Shown: piece by piece, positions 1-6,998 of the stretch
Layout: the number at the start of each line of letters is the position of its first letter
How positions within the stretch are numbered: position 1 is the first letter of the stretch
Source of the DNA: a virus
Strand: one strand, 5' to 3'
DNA: 36,469 nucleotides
Virus record (IMG/VR): IMGVR_UViG_3300042541_000187
Location: 1 to 36,469 of that record
The notes under the pieces: generated by a model
The model's database searches: none
Seen by the model: the letters and a program-made list of their open reading frames with translations, nothing else
What the model was told of the DNA's origin: nothing
Translations under genes and position numbers: made by a program

Positions 1-140
1 TTGATTCCATAGCCTTTGTCAAATCTGAGCCAGGTTTGTCTCGCGCAACTGGATTTACGGGCATGTTGCCATCTTTTCCTGAAGGCGGCGCTGCTTCTGC
101 TGACGTAAGATTAGCCAACTTAAAAGGCAAAGTTACCGCG
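1..140. repeat. Terminal overlap, left copy
   Basis: These 140 bases recur at 36330-36469. The only difference is base 14, which is C here and G at 36343. The reading frame across the repeat is identical, and the ejection-protein gene starting at 35351 continues through it to 473. This is how a circular or circularly permuted genome appears when assembled linearly. A true short terminal repeat of the virion DNA cannot be excluded from sequence alone, but P22-like terminases usually package by headful, which fits circular permutation. Confidence 0.95.
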
Positions 141-473
141 CTTGGCAAGGCTGCTGCTGCATCTAGCGGCGCTATTGGATCAATTGCTAACCAAGAATGG
201 AAAATTCTTTCTGATCAAATTGCAAATGTTGACCCCGTAAAAGGCGTTAGGCCTCTTTTAAGTCAGTTAGATTTGATTGAACAGCAAGCACAAGGTGCTA
301 TGAGTCGCATCCAAGATGCCTACCAACGGCAATTTGGCGAAGATTTTGAAAGGTTTCCTCAGTTTTCTGATCTTCCTCCGCCAAAATCCTCAGTTAAGGC
401 CAAGACGCCTGCGGCTGCTGCGGCTCCACAAGGTACTGGCGGGTTCAAATATCTTGGTAAAGAAAGCAAATAA
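3..473 (+). CDS. Ejection (internal virion) protein, C-terminal part
   Basis: This is the 3' part of the gene that begins at 35351; the frame is open from base 3, and joining both parts gives about 483 residues. The TTG at 36 is not a real start, only an internal Leu codon of the split gene. The segment is rich in Ala, Ser and Gln, has helical stretches and ends in a low-complexity Pro/Ala tail (PPPKSSVKAKTPAAAAAPQG). The stop overlaps the next start as TAATG. The place between other ejection-type proteins suggests a protein injected with the DNA, like P22 gp16/gp20. That role is inferred from position and composition, not from a recognised domain. Confidence 0.85.
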   Translation, partial: DSIAFVKSEPGLSRATGFTGMLPSFPEGGAASADVRLANLKGKVTALGKAAAASSGAIGSIANQEWKILSDQIANVDPVKGVRPLLSQLDLIEQQAQGAMSRIQDAYQRQFGEDFERFPQFSDLPPPKSSVKAKTPAAAAAPQGTGGFKYLGKESK

Positions 474-2713
474 TGGCTACTAAATACCGTGTTCAAGGCC
501 CGGATGGCGCGGTTCATGTGTTTGAAGGGCCAGATGATGCAACGCCTGCTCAAGTTGAATCGTTTGCTGCTCAGACATTTGGCGCTGCGCCAGCACAGCC
601 TAAATCTTTGGTAGAACAAATACCGGGCTATGGCGGGCCAGTTCCTGCGGCCACGGCTCGGCAAGATTCCGCACCAACTCGTAGGCAGGCAATTGCGGAA
701 TTCATAGCGCCTACTGTTGAAGCTTTGGGTGCTGTTGGCGGTGGCACGTTAGGCATACCCGCTGGCCCTGCGGGCATGGTTCTTGGGTCTGGCGCTGGTT
801 ATGCAGGCGCTAAAGAACTTATGCGTCTGGCCGCAGGCAACGCTGCGCCCGAAACGCTGCCTGAGTCCGCTGTTCGTCAAGCAAAAAATGTACTTGTGGG
901 TGCATCTGAAGAAGCTGCGGGTCGAGGTCTTATCGCGCCGGTAATTGGCAAAGGAATGGAATACGCCAGCAAGTTGTCAAACATCAAACTGGATACTTAC
1001 CTTAAAGCCATTGGCAACAAAGGCGACGACATTGTTAACGCATTAAGGGGTCGATCTTCAGCCGTTCCTGGCGCTGTCCCAACAGCAGGCGAAGTTGCAT
1101 CGCCAGCAGGCAGCACGGGGTTTTCTACGCTACAAGCCAAAGCGTTAGAAGTTCCTGCCATGACCGACACTTATGCCGATATGGCGGCGCAAACAAATCA
1201 AGCGCGGTTGGCTCAACAAACTCGCGCTGAAGCAAAGTTCAAATCTTCCGCAGATAGGATCAAACAGCAAATTGACAGAGGCTTAACTTCGGTAAGCCAA
1301 CGTGATGCAGGGCAAACTTTGCTCAATGCGGCCAAGGCTGAACAACAAACGGCTAAAGCAACAATTACCGAACCTGCGTACAACCGAGCGTTTGCGGCGG
1401 CTGGCGATGCCAAGATTAACGTCACAAACGTAATCGACGAGGCCGAATCTATTCTTGGTCGTAAGCTGTCAACGTTTGACCCAAGCACCGCGCCATCAAC
1501 AGTTTCTAAGCTGCTTTCTTTACAACCCCCCGCGCCTGTAGCAAAACCTATTGGTTCTGGCTTAGTGGCATCCCGCATAAAAACAGCTATGCCTTCAAGG
1601 CCTGCGCCTGAAGTTACGTTGGCAGAACTTGATGACGTTCGCAAAGCCATCAACGCTGATATTGCGTCAGCAGCTAGGTCTAGCGATCCTTCTGCCGCCG
1701 TTACGCTTCGTAATTTAGGCAAACTGCACAGCGCAATTGATGACGCCGTTAACAGTAGTTCTACATTGCCTGCGGATGCAAAAACGCTTTACAAAGACGC
1801 GCTGGACACATACCGCACAGAATACGCGCCTAAATTTAAGACAGGTGTTAATGCAAACCTGTTTAAACAAACTTCGCTTAACGAACCTCGGCTTAATCCT
1901 GACGACGTAATCAAGACTTACTTTCAGCCTAAAGGTGAACGGGAAGCCCAGCAGTTTGTGACGATGTTTGGTAAAAACGCCGACGCAACTCGCGTAGCAC
2001 GGGCAGGCATTGAAGATTTGTACCGCAGAGAGGTTACAGACGCAGCAGGCCGGGTAACACCAGAATCACACGCCAAATTTTTGAAAAAGTACGCTGATCC
2101 AATTCGCATTTTGGATGGTGCGGGCATGAGTCTTAGCCCTCGGTTGGACGCAGTGGTGAAAGACGCAGCGCGGTTGGCAAAGATTGAATCACTTGCAGCA
2201 GCAAGTCAAAACAAACTGGCGCCTCCATTGCCTTCAGGTTCAAACGCGCTGGCGGTTGACAAACGAATCTCTGAGTTGACTAAAGGGCTTACACCCCAGC
2301 AACTGTCCCATGTAAACGCGGTTCGTGATGATTTGTTGCGCGAAGGAAGTTATCAGCGTCTTGTTGACGCAGGGGCAAAAACCAACATAACAGTGCGCGG
2401 GCTAGGAACTGAAACAGGCCGCGAAATGGGTTTGCCATTACCTAATTTTTTATCTGTCCCAATCACAATTTTTAACAATACGTTTAAGAAACTAGCTCTT
2501 AGGATGGACGACAAAATTGCAATGGAAATTGCGCGTGAAATGACCAGCCCGTCTAAGGCCGCTGATATGGTAGAGTCCGCCATGCTTTTGCGTCGAGGCC
2601 GTGAAATAAATCAAGCGCCTGAATTTTATGGTCGTGCTGCCGCGCAATTTGGCAACGAATTGTCACGACGCGCTGAACCTATGCAACAGAACCAAAACGC
2701 AATGACGCAGTAG
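473..2713 (+). CDS. Large DNA ejection / internal virion protein
   Basis: A 746-residue protein. Its N-terminus (KYRVQGPDGAVHVFEGPDDATPAQ, residues about 4-27) is a short module often seen at the start of phage internal virion proteins. Residues about 85-120 are a Gly/Ala-rich hydrophobic stretch with glycine-zipper spacing that could insert into membrane. The rest is long and mostly helical, rich in Ala, Lys and Gln, ending in a polar tail. It is the third of three consecutive large proteins of this kind (34535, 35351-473, 473). By analogy with P22 gp7/gp16/gp20 they probably leave the capsid with the DNA and help it cross the cell envelope. No catalytic motif was seen. Confidence 0.8.
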   Translation: MATKYRVQGPDGAVHVFEGPDDATPAQVESFAAQTFGAAPAQPKSLVEQIPGYGGPVPAATARQDSAPTRRQAIAEFIAPTVEALGAVGGGTLGIPAGPAGMVLGSGAGYAGAKELMRLAAGNAAPETLPESAVRQAKNVLVGASEEAAGRGLIAPVIGKGMEYASKLSNIKLDTYLKAIGNKGDDIVNALRGRSSAVPGAVPTAGEVASPAGSTGFSTLQAKALEVPAMTDTYADMAAQTNQARLAQQTRAEAKFKSSADRIKQQIDRGLTSVSQRDAGQTLLNAAKAEQQTAKATITEPAYNRAFAAAGDAKINVTNVIDEAESILGRKLSTFDPSTAPSTVSKLLSLQPPAPVAKPIGSGLVASRIKTAMPSRPAPEVTLAELDDVRKAINADIASAARSSDPSAAVTLRNLGKLHSAIDDAVNSSSTLPADAKTLYKDALDTYRTEYAPKFKTGVNANLFKQTSLNEPRLNPDDVIKTYFQPKGEREAQQFVTMFGKNADATRVARAGIEDLYRREVTDAAGRVTPESHAKFLKKYADPIRILDGAGMSLSPRLDAVVKDAARLAKIESLAAASQNKLAPPLPSGSNALAVDKRISELTKGLTPQQLSHVNAVRDDLLREGSYQRLVDAGAKTNITVRGLGTETGREMGLPLPNFLSVPITIFNNTFKKLALRMDDKIAMEIAREMTSPSKAADMVESAMLLRRGREINQAPEFYGRAAAQFGNELSRRAEPMQQNQNAMTQ

Positions 2714-2722
2714 GAACTTGAT

Positions 2723-3448
2723 ATGTACTACCTCAATGCTTTCAACGAGATGCTGCGTAAGCGTCAATCGCAAAACCAGATGATGGGTGGTGGGCAAGAG
2801 TATGGCGTCGCCCCTGCCGCACCATCTGGCCCACTTGGGCTAGGCCCGGCGCAAGATCGGAATGCTTTTCGGGATACGCTCAACAGTATGTCGCCCATGT
2901 CGCGGTTTGCTGTGGGCATGATGCCTGTCATTGGCCCAGCGTTCAATGCTGGAAGGTTAGTTGACGCAGGTATATCGGCATACCAAAATTCGCAGCTTGC
3001 GCCAAGCCGGGACGCTAGAGAACGGGCGCAAGATCAATTTAGGGCGTCTGAAATATCAGAGATGAATGCGCCTGCTTATGCTGATGACAGCATGGATAGG
3101 TTGTCGTTTAACGCGCCCTCGCCGGTGTCGCAGTCATCATTTACCAGCCAAGAGTTAGCCCCCATGGCTCCCGTAGCTTTTAGCTCGCCCGTAAGTAGTG
3201 GATCAGCTGTTGCTGACAATAGCTACGGTGGCTTTGGCGACGACACTGGCGGTAGTGACACAATGGGGTTTGCTGGGACTTACGCCCACGGCGGCATGGT
3301 AGATGCCCGTCACCTCAAAGGCAAAGCCACTGCTCCAGACGATGGGTACGGTGCTTTGCAGGGTGGCGAGTACGTTATCACTAAGGCGGCGGTGGAGAAG
3401 TACGGCAAGCGTTTGCTCGACGCGATTAATAACGGGACATTCCGATGA
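2723..3448 (+). CDS. Virion-associated protein with C-terminal 'GGEYVI' module
   Basis: A 241-residue protein. The N-terminal half is Met/Gly/Gln-rich with a short hydrophobic stretch (FAVGMMPVIGPAF, about residues 62-74). The middle is Ser/Pro-rich low complexity. The C-terminus (AHGGMV... ALQGGEYVITKAAVEKYGKRLLDAINNG) is a recurrent ending in phage virion proteins, where 'GGEYVI..AAV.KYG' is conserved. It follows the ejection proteins and ends in an ATGA overlap with the lysis cassette. A structural or ejection-associated role is likely; the exact function is unknown. Confidence 0.75.
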   Translation: MYYLNAFNEMLRKRQSQNQMMGGGQEYGVAPAAPSGPLGLGPAQDRNAFRDTLNSMSPMSRFAVGMMPVIGPAFNAGRLVDAGISAYQNSQLAPSRDARERAQDQFRASEISEMNAPAYADDSMDRLSFNAPSPVSQSSFTSQELAPMAPVAFSSPVSSGSAVADNSYGGFGDDTGGSDTMGFAGTYAHGGMVDARHLKGKATAPDDGYGALQGGEYVITKAAVEKYGKRLLDAINNGTFR

Positions 3449-3699
3449 CTGACGATGATTTCAGACGCCTTGAAAGCAAGGTCGACAAGCTGACGGATGC
3501 CGTGGGCAAGCTGATCCTGTTTGAGGAACGTCAGGCCACACAAGGCGAACGCATTGGCAACATTGAAGTCAAGCTAGGCATCCATGATGCCACTTTGCAG
3601 CGCATTGACAAGAAGGTTGATCAATGGGTTAATCGCGGTGTCGGAGTTTGGGCTGCTGCGGCCATAGTGTTTGCAGTGGTGAAGTATCTAGACAAATGA
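3445..3699 (+). CDS. Small coiled-coil protein with C-terminal membrane span (lysis-associated)
   Basis: An 84-residue protein. Residues 1-60 are charged with heptad-like spacing (RRLESKVDKLTDAVGKL, GNIEVKLGIHDATLQRIDKKV). Residues about 66-80 (GVGVWAAAAIVFAVV) form one membrane span ending in Lys/Asp/Lys. This layout matches XhlA/holin-accessory-like proteins. It starts in an ATGA overlap with the virion gene upstream and runs by 4 bases into the peptidase gene, so it belongs to the lysis cassette. It could be a second holin or an anchor for the endolysin; the sequence does not decide. Confidence 0.75.
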   Translation: MTDDDFRRLESKVDKLTDAVGKLILFEERQATQGERIGNIEVKLGIHDATLQRIDKKVDQWVNRGVGVWAAAAIVFAVVKYLDK

Positions 3700-4136
3700 C
3701 CCCCCACTTCAGCCTAGAAGAATTCACCGCCAGCGACACGGCGGCTAGGCTGGGCATTGACAACCGTTTGCCAGATGAACTGCGCGAAAACGCATTGAAA
3801 ACACTGGAAATGATGGAGCGTATTCGGTTCCACATTGATGCGCCAATCACAATCACATCAGGATACCGCTGCAAGGCCTTGAATGGCGTCATAGGCTCCA
3901 AACCAGGGTCAGACCATACATTGGCCTTCGCTTGTGACTTCAAGGCTCCAAAGGCCGGCACGCCCTACGAGATCGCCAAAGACTTGGCGTCGGTCATTGG
4001 CATTGTGGGTATCGGTCAGTTGATATTGGAGTTTGGAACATGGGTTCACGTTAGCCTAGCTAGGCCCGACAAGGTGATCAACCGCATCATCACGATTGAC
4101 AAAAACGGAACAAAGGCAGGCATATGGATCCCATAA
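3696..4136 (+). CDS. Endolysin, peptidase M15 family (D-Ala-D-Ala/L-Ala-D-Glu type)
   Basis: The 146-residue reading from the ATG at 3696 begins MTPHFSLEEF, the usual start of this family; the longer frame upstream adds unrelated residues. Zinc ligands appear as His74 (in GSDH), Asp81 (in ACDF) and His118 (in WVHVS), with Glu112 as the likely catalytic base. The TSGYRC..LN..IGS signature lies at about 54-68. Such enzymes cut peptide bonds in peptidoglycan at the end of infection. There is no signal peptide, so release probably depends on the holin encoded next, whose gene overlaps by 13 bases. Confidence 0.92.
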   Translation: MTPHFSLEEFTASDTAARLGIDNRLPDELRENALKTLEMMERIRFHIDAPITITSGYRCKALNGVIGSKPGSDHTLAFACDFKAPKAGTPYEIAKDLASVIGIVGIGQLILEFGTWVHVSLARPDKVINRIITIDKNGTKAGIWIP

Positions 4137-4546
4137 CAATTCTGATGGGCCTTGGCTCCAAGGTCATTGACCGGCTGTGGCCTGATCCAGCAGAGCGTGA
4201 CGCCGCCAAACTGGAACTGCTCAAGATGCAGCAGTCTGGTGATCTGGCGCAGTTGACTGCCGATACCAGCCTGATGATCGAACAAATCAAGGTCAATGCT
4301 GCCGAGGCGCAACACGCAAGCGTGTTCGTTTCTGGATGGCGTCCAGGCGTTGGCTGGGTCTGTGTTGCGGCCTGCGGCTGGAACTGGATTGGCCTGCCCA
4401 TTGCCAAACTAGGCATGGAAATCTACGGCCACCCAATCAACCTGTCACCGGCAGACCTCACGGAGATGCTGCCAATCCTGATGGGTATGCTCGGGCTAGG
4501 TGGCCTGAGAACGATAGAAAAGCTACAGGGCCGTGCTGCGAAGTAA
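4124..4546 (+). CDS. Holin, 3TM_holin superfamily
   Basis: A 140-residue protein. After a charged N-terminal helix it has the hallmark 'SGWRPGVGW' followed by a hydrophobic segment (about 70-95) and a C-terminal hydrophobic block with the 'LPILMGMLGLGGLRTIEK' ending (about 115-134), as in the phage 3TM_holin family. It would open the inner membrane for the M15 endolysin encoded just upstream. The last 24 bases overlap tail-to-tail with the minus-strand gene ending at 4523, so this is also the convergence point of the late and left early transcripts. No terminator hairpin is evident there. Confidence 0.9.
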   Translation: MDPITILMGLGSKVIDRLWPDPAERDAAKLELLKMQQSGDLAQLTADTSLMIEQIKVNAAEAQHASVFVSGWRPGVGWVCVAACGWNWIGLPIAKLGMEIYGHPINLSPADLTEMLPILMGMLGLGGLRTIEKLQGRAAK

Positions 4547-4681
4547 CTTCATGGCATCCCGCAGGTCTTGACGTAGCTGCTCAATCGCCTCGGTCTGCTG
4601 CTGCATCCGAATGTAGGCGTCCGTTGCGAATTTGTCCAGCGTCTGACGCTCCCAGGCTGCAAAGTTCGGTAGATCGTTCAA
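4523..4681 (-). CDS. Small conserved phage protein (52 aa, TTG start)
   Basis: I chose the TTG at 4681 because a strong Shine-Dalgarno (AAGGA, 6 bases away) precedes it and no ATG fits. The protein starts MNDLPNFAAWERQTLDKFA and ends with a charged helix containing EQLRQDLRDAMKLLR. This pattern (Trp/Glu start, helix ending in DLRDAM) recurs in small phage proteins of unknown function. It overlaps the previous gene by 101 bases in another frame and the holin gene by 24 bases on the opposite strand. It is the last gene of the left early operon. Confidence 0.65.
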   Translation of the reverse strand: MNDLPNFAAWERQTLDKFATDAYIRMQQQTEAIEQLRQDLRDAMKLLRSTAL

Positions 4682-4796
4682 TTTGATTCCTTATCCACTC
4701 CGGGCCGCCAAGTTTAATCAACTTGATGCGCTGAGTTTGAGTTAGTTTGATTGAATAAAAGACATTCATGGGTTCGCCAAGGCGCTTTGCACTCAT
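4581..4796 (-). CDS. Small protein with LTxxQRxKLxxLGGxEWIRxQI motif
   Basis: A 71-residue reading from the ATG at 4796, which overlaps the preceding stop as ATGA; a start at 4769 is also possible. The core, IKLTQTQRIKLIKLGGPEWI (about residues 17-36), resembles a short motif in many small phage and plasmid proteins, perhaps DNA-binding like ribbon-helix-helix proteins. The last 30 residues look unstructured and lie entirely over the start of the next gene in another frame. The original gene may thus have ended earlier and run on after losing its stop. Confidence 0.6.
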   Translation of the reverse strand: MSAKRLGEPMNVFYSIKLTQTQRIKLIKLGGPEWIRNQIERSTELCSLGASDAGQIRNGRLHSDAAADRGD

Positions 4797-5119
4797 TGCA
4801 TCAACCCCGCCCACACGCCCATTTTACGGTGGGTTTTTGCCGTCAAATAAGCGCTGAAAGTCTGATTGATTGCAGGTTTTTGCGGTGGCTTTTTTGCATC
4901 TGACCCAGCACCCTCGGCATAAATCGGTGCGTAATGGCCTGTCTTATCAAGCTCATACGACACGATGCGCAGACGATCCTTGCGCCTGAGAACTTGGACG
5001 ATGTTGCGCACTGATGTCATGGGCCAGTCAAGTTGCAACTGTAGTTCGTAGTTTGTCATTGGGCCGATAGTTGCAAGTGCGTGTAGCACGGTTGCTTGGC
5101 GTTGGCTAATTTCTGTCAT
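4793..5119 (-). CDS. Winged-helix DNA-binding protein
   Basis: A 108-residue protein from the ATG at 5119, joined to the upstream gene by an ATGA overlap. Residues 5-65 (QRQATVLHALATIGPMTNYE... then SVRNIVQVLRRKDRL) read as a winged helix-turn-helix like MarR/ArsR-type phage regulators: a first helix, a turn helix beginning 'MTNYELQ', a recognition helix 'MTSVRNIVQVLRRK', then a beta wing (RIVSYELDKTGHYAPIYAEG). The C-terminal 40 residues are basic. It may regulate phage or host transcription; the target is unknown. Confidence 0.7.
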   Translation of the reverse strand: MTEISQRQATVLHALATIGPMTNYELQLQLDWPMTSVRNIVQVLRRKDRLRIVSYELDKTGHYAPIYAEGAGSDAKKPPQKPAINQTFSAYLTAKTHRKMGVWAGLMQ

Positions 5120-5361
5120 GGTTTCTTCTTTGGTAGGGGTGCCCAAAAATTCCAGAACTGGGTTTCATTGGGCCGGTGGAAATACTGACCCAGCGAAGCC
5201 ACGCCACCTCGCCCAAGCAGGAGGATTTTCACACCGGTCGGTGTTGTGTGGTCAATCGGTATCCAGTAATAGTCGGTGGAAACCACGGCTGCCTTGGTGC
5301 TGTCCAGCCTGAACTTCTGCTCCATCTCGATGCGCTCAAATTCATCGTCTTCGTTTACCAC
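5116..5361 (-). CDS. Conserved phage protein 'YYWIPIDHTTPTG' (81 aa, GTG start)
   Basis: The start is GTG at 5361, overlapping the stop of the 31-aa gene upstream by 7 bases. The charged N-terminus precedes a conserved core, YYWIPIDHTTPTGVKILLLG, then a Gly-rich strand (RGGVASLGQY), and ends in FWAPLPKKKP. Proteins with this core are frequent in accessory regions of proteobacterial phages and have no assigned function. The core looks like a small beta domain. Confidence 0.75.
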   Translation of the reverse strand: MVNEDDEFERIEMEQKFRLDSTKAAVVSTDYYWIPIDHTTPTGVKILLLGRGGVASLGQYFHRPNETQFWNFWAPLPKKKP

Positions 5362-5450
5362 GGTGCGTCCTCATGATTGTTGGGGTTGAATGGTACTGGC
5401 TTGGCTGGTTGGGGCTTGGGTAGCTCAAGGGGGAAGGGCCAGATGGTCAT
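5355..5450 (-). CDS. Proline-rich micro-protein (31 aa)
   Basis: This frame begins at the ATG at 5450, whose ribosome binding site (AAGGAG, 8 bases away) is the same repeated LKERNT sequence that serves the genes upstream in the array. It reads MTIWPFPLELPKPQPAKPVP... and ends EDAPW, with 9 prolines in 31 residues. The stop overlaps the GTG start of the next gene. Strict fit at both junctions argues that it is translated. No function is known. Confidence 0.65.
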   Translation of the reverse strand: MTIWPFPLELPKPQPAKPVPFNPNNHEDAPW

Positions 5451-5659
5451 GTGTTGCGCTCCTTCAATACCTGTTGAGCCACGTACATCCCAGCGTGAAA
5501 TGCCAGCTTCATTTGTGAAGCAATCATGGCAGACTCTCGGTTTACATCTTCATCCGTCAGACCCTGCCACTCACGCTTCATTTGAAAGTCTTTAATGATC
5601 TGGTGGCAGTTCTTTATCTCTTCACGCAAATGTTCCAGTTCACTGATTGCTATTTTCAT
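5447..5659 (-). CDS. GLTDEE-family protein, LKERNT-ending (array member 4)
   Basis: A 70-residue protein from the ATG at 5659, which overlaps the stop of the gene upstream as ATGA; the longer frame lacks a ribosome site. The N-terminal half is a charged helix. The C-terminal half holds REWQGLTDEDV followed by a helix and the ending QQVLKERNT. The last codons (LKERNT) contain the AAGGAG site for the 31-aa gene downstream. It is the most diverged of the four paralogues near the end: the Ala-Lys before LKERNT is replaced. Confidence 0.78.
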   Translation of the reverse strand: MKIAISELEHLREEIKNCHQIIKDFQMKREWQGLTDEDVNRESAMIASQMKLAFHAGMYVAQQVLKERNT

Positions 5660-5919
5660 GTGTTGCGCTCCTTCAGTTTGGCTTCTGCCCATAAAGCGCC
5701 AAGAGCAAAATAAACCCCGTGGTCGTCCTTCTTAGCTTGATAGTCAATCTCCGTGTCCGTCAGTCCCTGCCACGGGCGTGGTCGGCATCCCTCATTAAAC
5801 CCCTCGGCAAAACCCATTGCATAGTCTGCTGATGTTGGCTCTACCTTGTTGCAGTACTCTTCCAGTGCGCGGGTATACGCAACGTGCGACACGTAGTCGG
5901 ATTCAGTTGGTCGGTTCAT
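5656..5919 (-). CDS. GLTDEE-family protein, LKERNT-ending (array member 3)
   Basis: An 87-residue protein. The N-terminus, MNRPTESDYVSHVAYTRALEE, is unrelated to that of its neighbours. The C-terminal 40 residues carry PWQGLTDTEIDYQAKKDD and end EAKLKERNT, as in the other members. Both junctions are ATGA overlaps, and the start is served by AAGGAG inside the upstream gene's last codons. Function unknown; the shared C-terminal domain with a variable N-terminus suggests exchange of the front part. Confidence 0.78.
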   Translation of the reverse strand: MNRPTESDYVSHVAYTRALEEYCNKVEPTSADYAMGFAEGFNEGCRPRPWQGLTDTEIDYQAKKDDHGVYFALGALWAEAKLKERNT

Positions 5920-6134
5920 GTGTTGCGCTCCTTTAGTTTGGCTTCAACTGCCATTGCAATCGCCATGTGATTCCCCGTCTGCCAAAACTCATCGCTCTCA
6001 ATCTGCGCGAGGTCTTCTGCTTCCAGCCCTACCCACTCACGTTGCTGTTTTCCAGCGGAATACCCAGACACATATGCCAAGTTGATTGCTTGTTTTACGT
6101 CCTCAAGCGCGTGTAGTGCTTCTTGCATTGTCAT
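5916..6134 (-). CDS. GLTDEE-family protein, LKERNT-ending (array member 2)
   Basis: A 72-residue protein from the ATG at 6134 (MTMQEALHALEDVKQAI...), overlapping the upstream stop as ATGA. An acidic helix is followed by REWVGLEAEDLAQIESDEFWQ and an Ala-rich helix ending VEAKLKERNT. The GLT motif is degenerate (GLEAED). It shares a 'D..WQ' element with the upstream member, which points to recent duplication of the C-terminal part. Function unknown. Confidence 0.78.
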   Translation of the reverse strand: MTMQEALHALEDVKQAINLAYVSGYSAGKQQREWVGLEAEDLAQIESDEFWQTGNHMAIAMAVEAKLKERNT

Positions 6135-6532
6135 GTGTTGCGCTCCTTCAGCTTGGCTTGACAAGCCAGCAACATTAACTCAGGTCGCATTTGCCAACGA
6201 TCATCACAAAGTATTTCAGCAATTTCCTCATTCGTCAGACCTACCCATTTGCGCTGTGAGCAAACGTGACCGCAGCGAGGGCAGTCAACAACCTGCTCTG
6301 GCTGTGCTGCTGGTGGGGTGGCAAAGTGATCAGCCAACTCACGCGCTTTGTGCTTGTTGATACCCTCTCGGACTAGGTTGACTACTACCATGTCGCGCCA
6401 CTGACTCGGCCCCTGCTGTGGCTGCTCCAGTGCGTTGCGGAGGGCGGTGATGGCGTCCCGCATATCGGTGTCAAGGGCGTCAGCGCCCCACAGCGCTTCC
6501 AGCGCCTGCTGCATTATTTCTCTGTGGCTCAT
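6131..6532 (-). CDS. GLTDEE-family protein with zinc-binding CxxC pair (array member 1)
   Basis: The longest of the four paralogues, at 133 residues. The N-terminal helix (MSHREIMQQALEALWGAD) plus 'DAITALRNALEQ' is common in phage proteins of this class. Residues about 81-92 are CPRCGHVC, a probable metal site. RKWVGLTNEEIAEILCDDRWQ follows, then an ending AKLKERNT. The start overlaps the stop of the 108-aa gene as ATGA. Its last codons supply the Shine-Dalgarno of the next member. Function unknown. Confidence 0.8.
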   Translation of the reverse strand: MSHREIMQQALEALWGADALDTDMRDAITALRNALEQPQQGPSQWRDMVVVNLVREGINKHKARELADHFATPPAAQPEQVVDCPRCGHVCSQRKWVGLTNEEIAEILCDDRWQMRPELMLLACQAKLKERNT

Positions 6533-6855
6533 TTCAATGCTCCTATCACGGCCAGTGCAATGGCCTTTTGTGGGGTGTCTGCGTTAAAAAACCCGAGTTT
6601 GTATTTGCCCCTTGATATTGCCTCCCATGCCCCGCCCCTCAGTCGCAAGGGAAAGCAGTCGTACCGCGCAGCAATCGGGCCGATCACGTTCCAGTCGCGG
6701 TAGTCAAAGAACTTCCACACATCCACGTGCGGATAAACTTTTGGCCGCAAACATAGGGCTACTTTGTCGGTGGAGTAGTACCGACCTGCGTCAATCAAAT
6801 GTTCCGGCCACCCAATCGCCAGCGCCAAGGAGCGATCAATTTCTAGGTCAGTCAT
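6529..6855 (-). CDS. Hypothetical phage protein (108 aa)
   Basis: It starts at 6855 and is coupled by ATGA overlaps at both ends. The N-terminus (MTDLEIDRSLALAIGW) and the later motif 'FDYRDWNVIGPIAARYDCFPLR' occur together in small phage proteins of unknown function. 'DTPQKAIALAVIGALK' ends it. Aromatic and acidic residues dominate; there is no membrane span and no clear catalytic motif. It may be a cytoplasmic protein made early, given its operon. Confidence 0.78.
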   Translation of the reverse strand: MTDLEIDRSLALAIGWPEHLIDAGRYYSTDKVALCLRPKVYPHVDVWKFFDYRDWNVIGPIAARYDCFPLRLRGGAWEAISRGKYKLGFFNADTPQKAIALAVIGALK

Positions 6856-6998
6856 TTCAAAATCTCCCTCTCAAGTATTTCAGTGGCAGCGGTCAACTGC
6901 TCATATAGGTAGTCAGGCAAGGATATTTTGCTTACCAGACTTGCACTTTCCAGTGCCGACAGTAGACGTAGGATTTTCAGCATCTCTTGCTTAGTCAT
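6852..6998 (-). CDS. Small helical protein (48 aa)
   Basis: It reads from the ATG at 6998 to the TGA at 6852, with ATGA overlaps on both sides. The sequence begins MTKQEMLKILRLLSALES and ends EILEREILK; it is probably two amphipathic helices. Support comes from its exact fit between coupled genes rather than from any recognised family. Function unknown. Confidence 0.6.
   Translation of the reverse strand: MTKQEMLKILRLLSALESASLVSKISLPDYLYEQLTAATEILEREILK

Larger units (their letters stand above)
5447..6160 (-). repeat. Four-copy dispersed repeat: LKERNT coding end plus ribosome binding site plus ATGA
   Basis: Copies begin at 5447, 5656, 5916 and 6131 on the plus strand, each starting TCATGTGTTGCGCTCCTT and extending to about 30 bases with TCAGTTTGGCTTC-like continuation in three of them. 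Read on the minus strand, each copy encodes AKLKERNT and also holds AAGGAG, an 8-base spacer and the ATG of the next gene overlapping the TGA stop. Intervals are 209, 260 and 215 bases and contain unique coding sequence. It is thus a protein-coding repeat with a translational signal inside it. Confidence 0.93.

Noticed and set aside
36-473. Separate 145-aa gene starting at TTG 36
   Set aside because: The frame is open upstream to base 3 and continues in phase from the right end of the window, so this is the C-terminus of the gene starting at 35351.
4336-4686. Plus-strand 116-codon frame overlapping the holin gene end
   Set aside because: Its sequence has the look of a shifted frame of the holin gene and it continues antisense into the 52-aa gene. 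No ribosome site was found.
5447-6164. Regular repeats resembling a CRISPR array
   Set aside because: The repeats are about 30 bases but 209-260 bases apart, lie in coding frame and contain a ribosome site. The intervals are genes, not spacers.
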